From Burkholderiales bacterium (GTDB lineage: Bacteria > Pseudomonadota > Gammaproteobacteria > Burkholderiales > SG8-41): a stretch of 64,000 nt of DNA. This document shows positions 1 to 7,904 of the stretch, one piece after another. The stretch spans positions 1-64,000 of the forward strand of contig DATAJS010000005.1 of assembly GCA_036262035.1 (NCBI GenBank). Direction: 5' to 3'. The first letter of the stretch is position 1. Each line of letters begins with the position of its first letter. The notes under the pieces are model-generated. The model was not told where the DNA came from. It worked only from the letters and a program-made list of their open reading frames with translations, and made no database searches. The position numbers and the translations under genes are program-made.

Positions 1-1
1 G

Positions 2-535
2 TGGGTAGGCGACAACTGGGGCGGCGATGCGGCCGGCGACCAGCTGATCTCGATCGAAAACCTCGTCGGGTCGGACACCGCCGACTGGTTCGAGGGCTTA
101 CGCACCGCCTCCAGCGTCCTCGACGGGCGCGGCGGCGACGACGCCCTGTTCGGCGGCAACGCGAACGATACGCTGCTCGGCGGATCGGGCAACGACTGGC
201 TGGTCGGCGGCGGCGGGGCGGACACGCTCACGGGCGGCCCCGGGCGCGATTTCTTCGTCTATACGGCGCTGTCCGACGGCGTGGACACGATCACCGATTT
301 CACGCGCGGTGCCGGCAACGACGCACTCGACATTTCGGACGTGCTCATCGGCTATCACAGCGGCACGTCGAACATCTCGGATTTCGTCAGGCTCACGCAA
401 AGCGGCGGCAATACGACCGTCGCCGTCAACGCGGACGGTGTCGGTGCCGATTTCGTCAATCTGGCGGTGCTCCAGAACACCACCGGGCTGCTGTTGAACG
501 ATATGCTCGCGCAAGGGAACCTGATCGTGAGTTGA
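2..535 (+). CDS. RTX-type secreted protein, C-terminal part (5' end outside window)
   Basis: Only the last 177 codons are present; the reading frame enters the window at base 2. The visible part has one [13 protein letters not shown]...IENLVGS...DWFEGL segment, then glycine/aspartate-rich nonapeptides ([35 protein letters not shown]) that match hemolysin-type calcium-binding repeats. The final 90 residues ([19 protein letters not shown]...[12 protein letters not shown]) resemble the C-terminal type I secretion target region and are closely similar to the ends of the two other RTX proteins in this window. The function of the missing N-terminal part is unknown. It probably belongs to a tandem family with the next gene, 115 bases downstream. 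Confidence 0.85.
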   Translation, partial: WVGDNWGGDAAGDQLISIENLVGSDTADWFEGLRTASSVLDGRGGDDALFGGNANDTLLGGSGNDWLVGGGGADTLTGGPGRDFFVYTALSDGVDTITDFTRGAGNDALDISDVLIGYHSGTSNISDFVRLTQSGGNTTVAVNADGVGADFVNLAVLQNTTGLLLNDMLAQGNLIVS

Positions 536-649
536 GGGTGCCGCCGCGGGCCTCGGGGCCGCGCTAAAAAAGGCAGGAGTAGCCGGAACCGGGCGACGGC
601 GGCAAGGGTCTCAAGCGGACCTCGAATTCCGCCGTAAAAGGCGCATACC

Positions 650-2911
650 ATGCCCGCCACCACTCTCGTCGAGCTCACTGGAGACCAGGACACCGACGGC
701 GTCATCTCGGGCATCCGCTGGGCCGTTCCGACGCTGACTTTCAGCTTCCCGACGTCTGCCGCCTTCTACAGCCGCAGCTACGGGGCAGGCGAGCCGTTCG
801 ACCATTTCGGCGCTCTCAACGAGACTCAGAAGTCCGCCGCGCGTGCGGCGCTCGGGCTGTACTCGGCGGTCGCCCAGATCATCTTCGCCGAGGTCACCGA
901 AAGCTCGGCCACGCACGGGGACCTTCGCTTCGCGCGCTCCGACGCGCCCGATACCGCCTGGGCGTATTACCCTGCGGCTTCCTCCGCCGGCGGGGACTCC
1001 TGGTACAACAGCTCCACCGGCTGGTACGACAATCCGGGCAAGGGCAACTATGCCTATCTCACCTTCGTGCACGAGCTCGGCCACGCGCTGGGTCTGAAGC
1101 ACGCCCACGAGGACAACGCCGTGAGCGCGTCACACGACTCGATGGAATACACGGTGATGTCGTACCGCTCCTACGCCGGACAGAGCGTGGACGGCGGCTA
1201 TACGAACGGCGCGTGGAGCTTTGCGCAGACGCCGATGATGCTCGACATCGCGGCACTCCAGCACATGTACGGCGCTAACTACGCCACGAACAGCGCCAAC
1301 ACCACGTATCGCTGGAACTCCATCACGGGAGAGCTCTCGATCGACGGCGTGAGCCAAGGCGCAGCAGGTGCGAATCGCGTCTTCATGACCGTATGGGATG
1401 GCGGCGGAACGGACACTTACGACTTCTCAAACTATAACGCTGGTATACAGGCGGACCTGCGGCCCGGCATGTGGTCCACCACATCGGACGCGCAGCGCGC
1501 GTACCTCGGCGATGGACACTACGCGCAAGGCAACATTGCCAACGCGCTTCTGCACGAAGGTGACCTGCGTTCAATCATCGAGAACGTGACGGGCGGTTCC
1601 GGCGCAGATCGGTTGATGGGTAACGACGTATCGAACGTGATCTCGGGCAGCGACGGCGCCGACGCTCTCTTCGGCCTCAACGGCGACGATCTCCTGCTCG
1701 GCGGTGCAGGCGCCGACACCCTCGACGGCGGGATCGGCACCGACACGGCGTCGTACGCCGGCTCTCCGGACCGCGTCTTCGTCCGGTTATGGGTGGGAGA
1801 TTCGTGGGGCGGCCACGCCGCCGGCGACACGTTCGTGTCGATCGAAAACCTCGTCGGTTCGACGAACGCCGACTGGTTTGAAGGCTTGGGCTCGGCGCCG
1901 AGTCGGCTGGACGGCGGATCCGGCGACGACGCGCTCTTCGGTTTCGACGGCAACGATACACTCCTCGGCGGCGACGGCAGCGACTGGCTGCGCGGGCGCG
2001 CAGGCGCCGACCTCATCGACGGGGGCAACGGCATCGATACCGCTTCCTATGAAGGCTCGACGGCTCGCGTGTTCGTGAGGTTGTGGGTCGGAGACGAATG
2101 GGGGGGCGACGCCGCAGGCGATCAGTTGATGTCAGTCGAGAACCTCGTCGGATCGGAGCAGCCGGACTGGTTCGAAGGCCTGAGCTCGGTCGCGAGCACC
2201 CTCGACGGACGCGGCAGCGACGACGCGCTCTTCGGCTTCGACGCCGACGACACCCTGCTCGGCGGCGATGGCAACGACTGGTTGCGTGGCGGCGACGGCG
2301 GCGACGTGCTCAACGGCGGCAACGGGGTCGACACCGCGTCTTATGAAGGATCCGCCCAGCGCGTGTTCGTCAGGTTGTGGGTCGGCGACAGCTGGGGCGG
2401 CGACGCCGCCGGCGACAGCTATGCCTCGATCGAGAACCTCGTGGGATCGAGCAACTCCGACTGGTTCCAGGGACTTGCGGCCGCTCCGAGCGTGCTCGAC
2501 GGACGCGCCGGCAACGATACGCTGTACGGCTTCGCCGCGAGCGATACGTTGCTCGGCGGCACCGGCGACGACTGGCTGGTCGGCGGCGGCGGAGCCGACA
2601 CGCTCACCGGCGGTCCCGGGCGCGATACCTTCGTGTACGCAGGCCTCGGCGACGGCGGCGACATCATCGCGGACTTCACGCCCGGCGCGGGCAACGACGT
2701 GCTCGATCTGCGTGGCGTGCTCGTCGGCTACGATCCGGGGCGCTCTGTCGCGTCGGCGTTCGTTCGCTTCTCGAATGCGGATGCGGATGCCAGCATAGCG
2801 GTCGATGCGGACGGCGTCGGGGCCGATTTCGTGACTCTCGCCCTGCTCCGGAACGCCGCCGGCCTGACCCTCGACGACGCGCTGGCCCAGGGCAACGTCC
2901 TGCTGGTCTAG
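650..2911 (+). CDS. serralysin-like M10 metalloprotease with RTX repeats
   Basis: 753 residues without an N-terminal signal peptide, as expected for type I export. The catalytic zinc motif HELGHALGLKH lies at residues 141-151, and a Met-turn-like VMSYRS follows about 25 residues later, which together define the serralysin (peptidase M10B) family. A region after the catalytic domain leads into RTX nonapeptides (SGSDGADALFGLNGDDLLLGG). Then come three copies of a roughly 98-residue module beginning DTASYxGS..RVFVRLWVGD and continuing through IENLVGS and calcium-binding repeats. The C-terminus (DDALAQGNVLLV) matches the neighbouring RTX proteins. The ATG at 650 is the first start in frame. Likely role: extracellular calcium-dependent protease exported by a TolC/HlyD/ABC system such as the one at 38.5-43.3 kb. 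Confidence 0.9.
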   Translation: MPATTLVELTGDQDTDGVISGIRWAVPTLTFSFPTSAAFYSRSYGAGEPFDHFGALNETQKSAARAALGLYSAVAQIIFAEVTESSATHGDLRFARSDAPDTAWAYYPAASSAGGDSWYNSSTGWYDNPGKGNYAYLTFVHELGHALGLKHAHEDNAVSASHDSMEYTVMSYRSYAGQSVDGGYTNGAWSFAQTPMMLDIAALQHMYGANYATNSANTTYRWNSITGELSIDGVSQGAAGANRVFMTVWDGGGTDTYDFSNYNAGIQADLRPGMWSTTSDAQRAYLGDGHYAQGNIANALLHEGDLRSIIENVTGGSGADRLMGNDVSNVISGSDGADALFGLNGDDLLLGGAGADTLDGGIGTDTASYAGSPDRVFVRLWVGDSWGGHAAGDTFVSIENLVGSTNADWFEGLGSAPSRLDGGSGDDALFGFDGNDTLLGGDGSDWLRGRAGADLIDGGNGIDTASYEGSTARVFVRLWVGDEWGGDAAGDQLMSVENLVGSEQPDWFEGLSSVASTLDGRGSDDALFGFDADDTLLGGDGNDWLRGGDGGDVLNGGNGVDTASYEGSAQRVFVRLWVGDSWGGDAAGDSYASIENLVGSSNSDWFQGLAAAPSVLDGRAGNDTLYGFAASDTLLGGTGDDWLVGGGGADTLTGGPGRDTFVYAGLGDGGDIIADFTPGAGNDVLDLRGVLVGYDPGRSVASAFVRFSNADADASIAVDADGVGADFVTLALLRNAAGLTLDDALAQGNVLLV

Positions 2912-2954
2912 CGGGCGCGCGCCAGGGCGCGGCCTCATCCGCTATACTGGTTCG

Positions 2955-3191
2955 ATGACACTACGCATCCGGCTTCTTTCGCCCGTCGCCGTCGTCGCGC
3001 TGTTCAGCATTCCGCAAATCGCCTTCGCCTATCTCGATCCCGGCACCGGCAGCATGCTCCTGCAGGGGCTGCTCGCGCTCGTCGGCGGCACCGTGGCGAC
3101 GATCGCGATGTACTGGCGCTCCTTCAAGACCCTCCTTAGACGTCTGCTCCGCGGCACCGACCGCGACCGGGATCCGCCCGCGTCCGCGTGA
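2955..3191 (+). CDS. small exported membrane protein with YLDPGTGS motif
   Basis: 78 residues. A signal peptide-like start (MTLRIRLLSPVAVVALF, cleavage near AFA) is followed directly by YLDPGTGSMLLQGLLALVGG, a second hydrophobic segment, and a basic tail rich in Arg. The YLDPGTGS motif is widespread in short bacterial proteins next to surface-polysaccharide or sulfatase-like genes, but its function is not established to my knowledge. The stop overlaps the GTG start of the methyltransferase gene (GTGA), so it is the first gene of a translationally coupled operon. A TATACT hexamer ends only seven bases before the ATG; if it is the -10 box, the transcript would be nearly leaderless. Confidence 0.75.
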   Translation: MTLRIRLLSPVAVVALFSIPQIAFAYLDPGTGSMLLQGLLALVGGTVATIAMYWRSFKTLLRRLLRGTDRDRDPPASA

Positions 3192-4588
3192 GTCGGGCCG
3201 TGGCCGTCGCCGACCCGGCTTCCTTCAGGGATCCTAAAGCCACGGTCTATATCGTCCGGGACCGGGTATTCCGCACTCTCGACGAAACGGCCTGGCGGCA
3301 TTATCAGCAACTGCGCGCCTGTGGAGCGCTCGACGAGCTCGAGCGGGCTGGCCGTATCGTGGCGAGCCGCGCGGCCGAGCCCGGCGAGCTCGTGTCGCCG
3401 CAACGAGCGGACGCGCGTCACGTGCTCGAGCACGAGCGTATTCCCTGCGTCTCCTATCCGTACGAGTGGCCGTTTTCGCTGCTCAAGCGGGCCGCGCTGC
3501 ACCAGCTCGACTTGCACCTCGACCTGCTTGCGCGCGGCTATACGCTGAGCGACGCATCCGCCTATAACGTGCAGTTCCGCGGCACGCGCGCGGTGTTCAT
3601 CGACGTTCCGTCGATCAGGCCGTACGTCGAAGGCGAGTATTGGGACGGTTACCGGCAGTTCTGTGAGCAGTACCTGAACCCGCTCCTTCTCACCGTCGAG
3701 ACCGGCATTCCGTTTCACGCGTGGTATCGCGGAAGCATGGAAGGTATCCCGGTCGATCACATCGCGCGGCTGCTGCCGGCGCGCTCGCGCGCATCGTGGC
3801 GGGTGCTGCTGCACGTGGTACTGCATGCTCGCATGCACGCGCGCACCTCCACCGAGCGCGATGCCCGCGCCGCGGCGGCTCAGCGCCGGCCGATGGCGAA
3901 GTCGACATTGCTGTGGCTTCTGCGTTCCCTGCGCAGCTGGATCGCAAGTCTCGAACCGCGGCGCGGACGCACGGCGTGGAGCAGCTACCATCTGTGCGCG
4001 TCTTACGACGCGCACGAGTCCGCGACCAAGCAGGGTTTCGTCGAGAGCTACATACGCCGCCGCGCGCCTGCTCAGGTACTCGACCTGGGATGCAACGAAG
4101 GCGCGTTCGCCCAACTCGCGCTGAGCGCCGGTGCAACTCGCGTGATCGGCTGCGATTTCGACACAGGGGCGCTGGAAGCCGCCGTCGAGCGCGCGGACCG
4201 GCATCACCTCGACTTCCTGCCCCTGTTTCTCGACGCCGCGAATCCGACGCCCGAACAGGGCTGGGCGCAGGCTGAGCGCAGGGGCTTTGCCGCAAGGACG
4301 CGTAGCGACGCGCTCGTCACCCTCGCCTTCCTGCATCACATCGTCATCGCCCGCAACGTGCCGTTGACGGCTGCGCTCGAATGGCTGACATCGCTCGCGC
4401 CTTCCGGCGTGATCGAATTCGTGCCGAAGACCGACCCGAGAGTGCGCACGATGCTCGAAGGCCGCGAGGATATCTTCCAGCAGTACGATCCCGCTTCCTT
4501 TCGCCGCGAGCTGTGCCGCCACGCAGCGATCATCGGCGAGCAGGCCGTCTCGCCCGGCGGGCGGGTGCTCGTGGAATATTGCCGATGA
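3188..4588 (+). CDS. SAM-dependent methyltransferase of an envelope operon
   Basis: 466 residues starting with GTG that overlaps the preceding stop. The C-terminal half has a class I methyltransferase fold: motif I is VLDLGCNEGAFAQLAL near residue 300, then an acidic loop GCDFDTGALEAA. The N-terminal half (FRTLDETAWRHY..., a VSYPYEWPF segment, and YTLSDASAYNVQF) resembles the kinase-like/nodulation-type N-terminal region found in large polysaccharide-associated methyltransferases. I infer modification of a sugar or lipid-linked intermediate; the substrate is unknown. The stop overlaps the ATG of the next gene. Confidence 0.75.
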   Translation: MSRAVAVADPASFRDPKATVYIVRDRVFRTLDETAWRHYQQLRACGALDELERAGRIVASRAAEPGELVSPQRADARHVLEHERIPCVSYPYEWPFSLLKRAALHQLDLHLDLLARGYTLSDASAYNVQFRGTRAVFIDVPSIRPYVEGEYWDGYRQFCEQYLNPLLLTVETGIPFHAWYRGSMEGIPVDHIARLLPARSRASWRVLLHVVLHARMHARTSTERDARAAAAQRRPMAKSTLLWLLRSLRSWIASLEPRRGRTAWSSYHLCASYDAHESATKQGFVESYIRRRAPAQVLDLGCNEGAFAQLALSAGATRVIGCDFDTGALEAAVERADRHHLDFLPLFLDAANPTPEQGWAQAERRGFAARTRSDALVTLAFLHHIVIARNVPLTAALEWLTSLAPSGVIEFVPKTDPRVRTMLEGREDIFQQYDPASFRRELCRHAAIIGEQAVSPGGRVLVEYCR

Positions 4589-6129
4589 GCGGGTTAGTTG
4601 CGGCGCGCAGCCGCGCGCCCCTCGCCGGCTACACGATGATTTGCCTGTGGCCGGCCGCGATGTTCGTCGCGCGCGAGCACGCACAGGGCGAGCGCGTCGG
4701 GCCGCTCGCGCTCGCGGTCGCATGCGCGCTGTCCGGACTGTTGTGGCTCGGGGGCATGCTCGCGGCCCAGGCAGTCGCGGCGTCTGCGCGCGGGTGGCCG
4801 CACGCCCGCACGCTCACGGTCCTGACCCTCGCGGTCTTCGAGCTTTTCGCGCACGAAACGCTGCGTTACATCCTCGCTGGCGTCGGCATCGGCGCGGCCG
4901 CATCGGCGGTGCTGTACTTGGCGCTCGTCTCGACGACTCTCGCGGCGATCTCGTACTTCTCGGTACACGAGGCGATACGCAGCGGCGTGGGCGTCACCGC
5001 GACGTTACTCACCCTGCTCGCGACGATGCACGCGCTGGGCTCGCAGGCGCTCGCTCCGCCTCCATCGGCTGTCGCGGGCGAGCCGCGATTTCAGCCGGTA
5101 CGAGCGTCCACGCCGCGCAATGTCTATCTGGTCGTGCTGGACGGTTATGCCGGGCCCGCGGCCCTGCTCGAGCATCTCGGATACGATGTGCAGCCTTTCA
5201 TCGCACAGATGCAGGCGCTCGGCTACGTACACGTGGAGCACGCCCGCGCGAACTACACGACCACGTACACCTCGATCATGGCGATGCTCGCGATGGACTA
5301 CGTGGTCGACGATACTGCGCCGCCGTATACGTCCACGGAGCCGTTTTTCCCGGCCGCGTGGCGCCGCGACGGACTGCCTGCCGCCCCGCGCAGCCTCGCG
5401 GCCGGCGGCTACGACGTCCTGCACGTCGGCAACCTGTGGGTGCCGTGCAAGCAGTCGGTCGAGGTCGAATGCCTGGGCGCCAGCGAGCTCGGTTGGGCCG
5501 CTCACACCGTCTACGGCTTCTTTTCGCCGACCAAGATACCGCAGCGCTTCGCGCGCGCTTTCTTCGACCCCGGCGGCATACCCACCGTGCTGCGCGCGGT
5601 ACCCGAGCTCACGTCACGCAAGCGGCCGTTCCTCGCGTTCGTACACCATCTCTCGCCGCATGCGCCTTACGTTCATGCCGACTGCTCGACGGACTATACG
5701 CTCGGCGACGAGCGTGAAAAGTACAAACAGTCGATCACGTGCGTGAACGCGCTCGTTCTGGAGCTCGCGAAGGCGCTCGCGGCGCGCGACCCTGAAGCGA
5801 TCGTGCTCTTCCAGGCGGACCACGGCAGCGACTTCAACGTGCCGTGGAAGCAGCCGTTCGCGGAGTGGGGTGACGTCGCCATCGACGAGCGCACGAGCAT
5901 ACTCAGCCTGGTGCGCGTTCCCGATGCATGCCGGCGCTGGATACCGGACGATCTGTCACCGCTGAACGCGATGCGGCTGGCCCTCGGATGTCTCGAGGAC
6001 CGACAGCCTGTCTACCTGCCGGAACGCAGCTATCTCACCACTTACCCCACGTTTCCGGACTTCGGTCGCGTGCGCGACGTGAGCGCCCGTTTGCTGCAGC
6101 ACGCGGCGCGCAAGCGACACGCGCGATGA
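4585..6129 (+). CDS. sulfatase/alkaline-phosphatase-fold membrane protein
   Basis: 514 residues from the ATG at 4585, which overlaps the previous stop as ATGA. The open frame reaches upstream to 4381, but that part shadows the methyltransferase. About four hydrophobic segments occupy residues 10-150. A periplasmic-type domain follows with NVYLVVLDGYAGP, a Thr/Ser-rich segment NYTTTYTSIMAM where the nucleophile of this superfamily usually sits, HHLSPHAPYVH, and FQADHGSDF carrying metal-binding Asp-His. This architecture matches LTA-synthase/phosphoethanolamine-transferase-like enzymes that move phospho-groups onto envelope polymers. The acceptor is unknown. Confidence 0.75.
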   Translation: MSGLVAARSRAPLAGYTMICLWPAAMFVAREHAQGERVGPLALAVACALSGLLWLGGMLAAQAVAASARGWPHARTLTVLTLAVFELFAHETLRYILAGVGIGAAASAVLYLALVSTTLAAISYFSVHEAIRSGVGVTATLLTLLATMHALGSQALAPPPSAVAGEPRFQPVRASTPRNVYLVVLDGYAGPAALLEHLGYDVQPFIAQMQALGYVHVEHARANYTTTYTSIMAMLAMDYVVDDTAPPYTSTEPFFPAAWRRDGLPAAPRSLAAGGYDVLHVGNLWVPCKQSVEVECLGASELGWAAHTVYGFFSPTKIPQRFARAFFDPGGIPTVLRAVPELTSRKRPFLAFVHHLSPHAPYVHADCSTDYTLGDEREKYKQSITCVNALVLELAKALAARDPEAIVLFQADHGSDFNVPWKQPFAEWGDVAIDERTSILSLVRVPDACRRWIPDDLSPLNAMRLALGCLEDRQPVYLPERSYLTTYPTFPDFGRVRDVSARLLQHAARKRHAR

Positions 6130-6338
6130 AACCGGCAAGCATGGCGCTGGGCATGGCGCTCGAATGCGTCCAGGCCGCACTGCCCTATCGCAGCTTCGAC
6201 GTGCTTGACATGCTCGCCAACGCTTCCGGGGTGCTCATCGGCTGGGCAGTCGCACCTCCACGCACGGCCAACGCCGTGCGGTGGCTGCAACGCACAGGTT
6301 CGCGGCGATATCGTGACGAAGCGGGAGGCCAACGATGA
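6126..6338 (+). CDS. short VanZ-like protein
   Basis: 70 residues, ATG overlapping the sulfatase stop (ATGA). The sequence ALECVQAALPYRSFDVLDML and the following ANASGVLIGW match the last helices of the VanZ family (E..Q...R..D..D...N..G...G pattern). Family members are normally about 120-170 residues with four or more membrane segments, so only the C-terminal half is present. No in-frame start upstream makes it longer without shadowing the sulfatase gene, and coupling at both ends suggests it is expressed as is. Family function is poorly defined (teicoplanin resistance in enterococci, otherwise envelope-associated). Confidence 0.6.
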   Translation: MKPASMALGMALECVQAALPYRSFDVLDMLANASGVLIGWAVAPPRTANAVRWLQRTGSRRYRDEAGGQR

Positions 6339-7807
6339 AGCGGCTGAGGATCGCGCTCTTGTACGCAGCTCTGGCGGGACCCACGAGCGTCCACGGCGCA
6401 TCGCCCGGCATCGGCGCGGCTGCGGCCGGGGCCGTGAACGTCGCGGATTTCGGCGGCGTCTGCGACAACGTCACCGACATCGGCCCGCCGATGCAACGCG
6501 CGGTGGACGCGCTGGTGTCGGTCGCCGGCGGCCGCGGGGGGTACGTCGACCTTCCCGCGGGTCATTGCCGGATCGAGACTCAGGTCAGGGTCGGTTCGAA
6601 CAACATACGGTTCCGCGGCAAGGGCATGCTCGCCACCGCGCTGGTCACGAGATCGCAGACGCTCACGCCGATCCGCGTGATCTCGGTAACCGGCTTCGGC
6701 ATGAGCGATATCGGCATGACGGGCAGCGGCCCTGGCAACAAGGCGGTTGGCCTCGATCTGATCAACGTATGGGAATCGGGCCTCGACCGCGTCGCGATCA
6801 ACCGCTTCGCCGTCAACGTGCGGTTCTCGCCGGGTATTAATGCGTCGTATTCGAACTGGATCAGCGACAGCTTCATCACGATGGCCAATGCCACGAACAT
6901 CGACGCACAAGCGGGGACGAACAGCCTCAAGCTGCGCAACGTCGCAATCGGAGGGTCGCCCGCGCAGCGCGGCGTCAAGGTCGTCGACTCCACCGATTTC
7001 AATGCGATCGGCTACAACTGCGAGGGCGTGTCGGTCGCGTGCATCGACATCGACGCCACTCGCGACACGGTGAACAACTCGACCCATCACATCGCGAACG
7101 GACATCATGAAAACAACACATCGAGCGTCGCCGATATCGTCGTCGGCGCGACGCGAACCGTCTACGGCGTGAGGGTCGAGAACATCTTCTTCTCCGCCGG
7201 CGCCGGCGCGCAGTACCCGATCAAGCTCGTCAACGCTCACAACGTCACGCTCGAGAACAACATCGTTGCGTCCGGCTACGCGATCTCGCAGTATCCGTAC
7301 ATCGGCAACGTCAGCAATCTGAGCGCGCAGGCGAACCGCTGGCAGCTTCCGAGCTTCAATACCGTGCTCGGCGCCGACGTGCGCATCGGCGGCGCGGATC
7401 TGAGCGCGCCCCCGGCTTCCAACCTCGAGGTACAGGGCGGCAGCGGCATCACGGTCGCACGCGACGCGAACGGCACCGGCTCCGGAATCGGTCTGACGTT
7501 CCGACAGAAAGACGCGCGCAATACGTGGGTGCCCTACGGCTCGCTGCGCGGGAGCCTGCGTTCCGCGGTCCCAGGCGCGGTGACCGCCGAGCTGACGCTC
7601 AAAGGCAAGGTCCGCGGTGTCGATACCGATTACCTGACGCTCGACGACACCGGTTTCAGACCGCTCGCCAAGACATTCGCGAACCTCGGAGCAGCGTCGA
7701 ACGGCACGTTCGTCTACTGTCCGGACTGCGCGATCGCCAATCCCTGCGCGGGCAACGGCACCGGAGCGTTCGCGAAACGGCTGAACGGGGCGTGGATCTG
7801 CAACTGA
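6335..7807 (+). CDS. exported right-handed beta-helix (pectate-lyase-like) protein
   Basis: 490 residues with a signal peptide (MKRLRIALLYAALAG..., cleavage near VHG/A). The segment VNVADFGGVCDNVTDIGPPM is the typical start of the pectate lyase superfamily 3 beta-helix fold (VxDFGAxxDG...D). Repeated short strand-like runs with Asn follow (KLRNVAIGG, GVRVENIFF, NVTLENNIV). The C-terminal part ends with paired Cys (CPDCAIANPC and CN). The ATG overlaps the VanZ-like stop, so this is the last gene of the coupled operon. Likely a polysaccharide lyase or binding protein at the cell surface; catalytic residues cannot be assigned by eye. Confidence 0.75.
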   Translation: MKRLRIALLYAALAGPTSVHGASPGIGAAAAGAVNVADFGGVCDNVTDIGPPMQRAVDALVSVAGGRGGYVDLPAGHCRIETQVRVGSNNIRFRGKGMLATALVTRSQTLTPIRVISVTGFGMSDIGMTGSGPGNKAVGLDLINVWESGLDRVAINRFAVNVRFSPGINASYSNWISDSFITMANATNIDAQAGTNSLKLRNVAIGGSPAQRGVKVVDSTDFNAIGYNCEGVSVACIDIDATRDTVNNSTHHIANGHHENNTSSVADIVVGATRTVYGVRVENIFFSAGAGAQYPIKLVNAHNVTLENNIVASGYAISQYPYIGNVSNLSAQANRWQLPSFNTVLGADVRIGGADLSAPPASNLEVQGGSGITVARDANGTGSGIGLTFRQKDARNTWVPYGSLRGSLRSAVPGAVTAELTLKGKVRGVDTDYLTLDDTGFRPLAKTFANLGAASNGTFVYCPDCAIANPCAGNGTGAFAKRLNGAWICN

Positions 7808-7904
7808 ACGGGCCGGCGGATTGGCGCGCATGCCGCCGATGCGTAGACTTTAGGCTCCGCGCCGCGCGCTCAGGCGGCTTTTCCACAATCCCGACAAATC
7901 ACCG

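Noticed and set aside
2943-2948. TATACT as the -10 box of the envelope operon
   Set aside because: It ends seven bases before the ATG and no matching -35 is visible; kept only as a remark.
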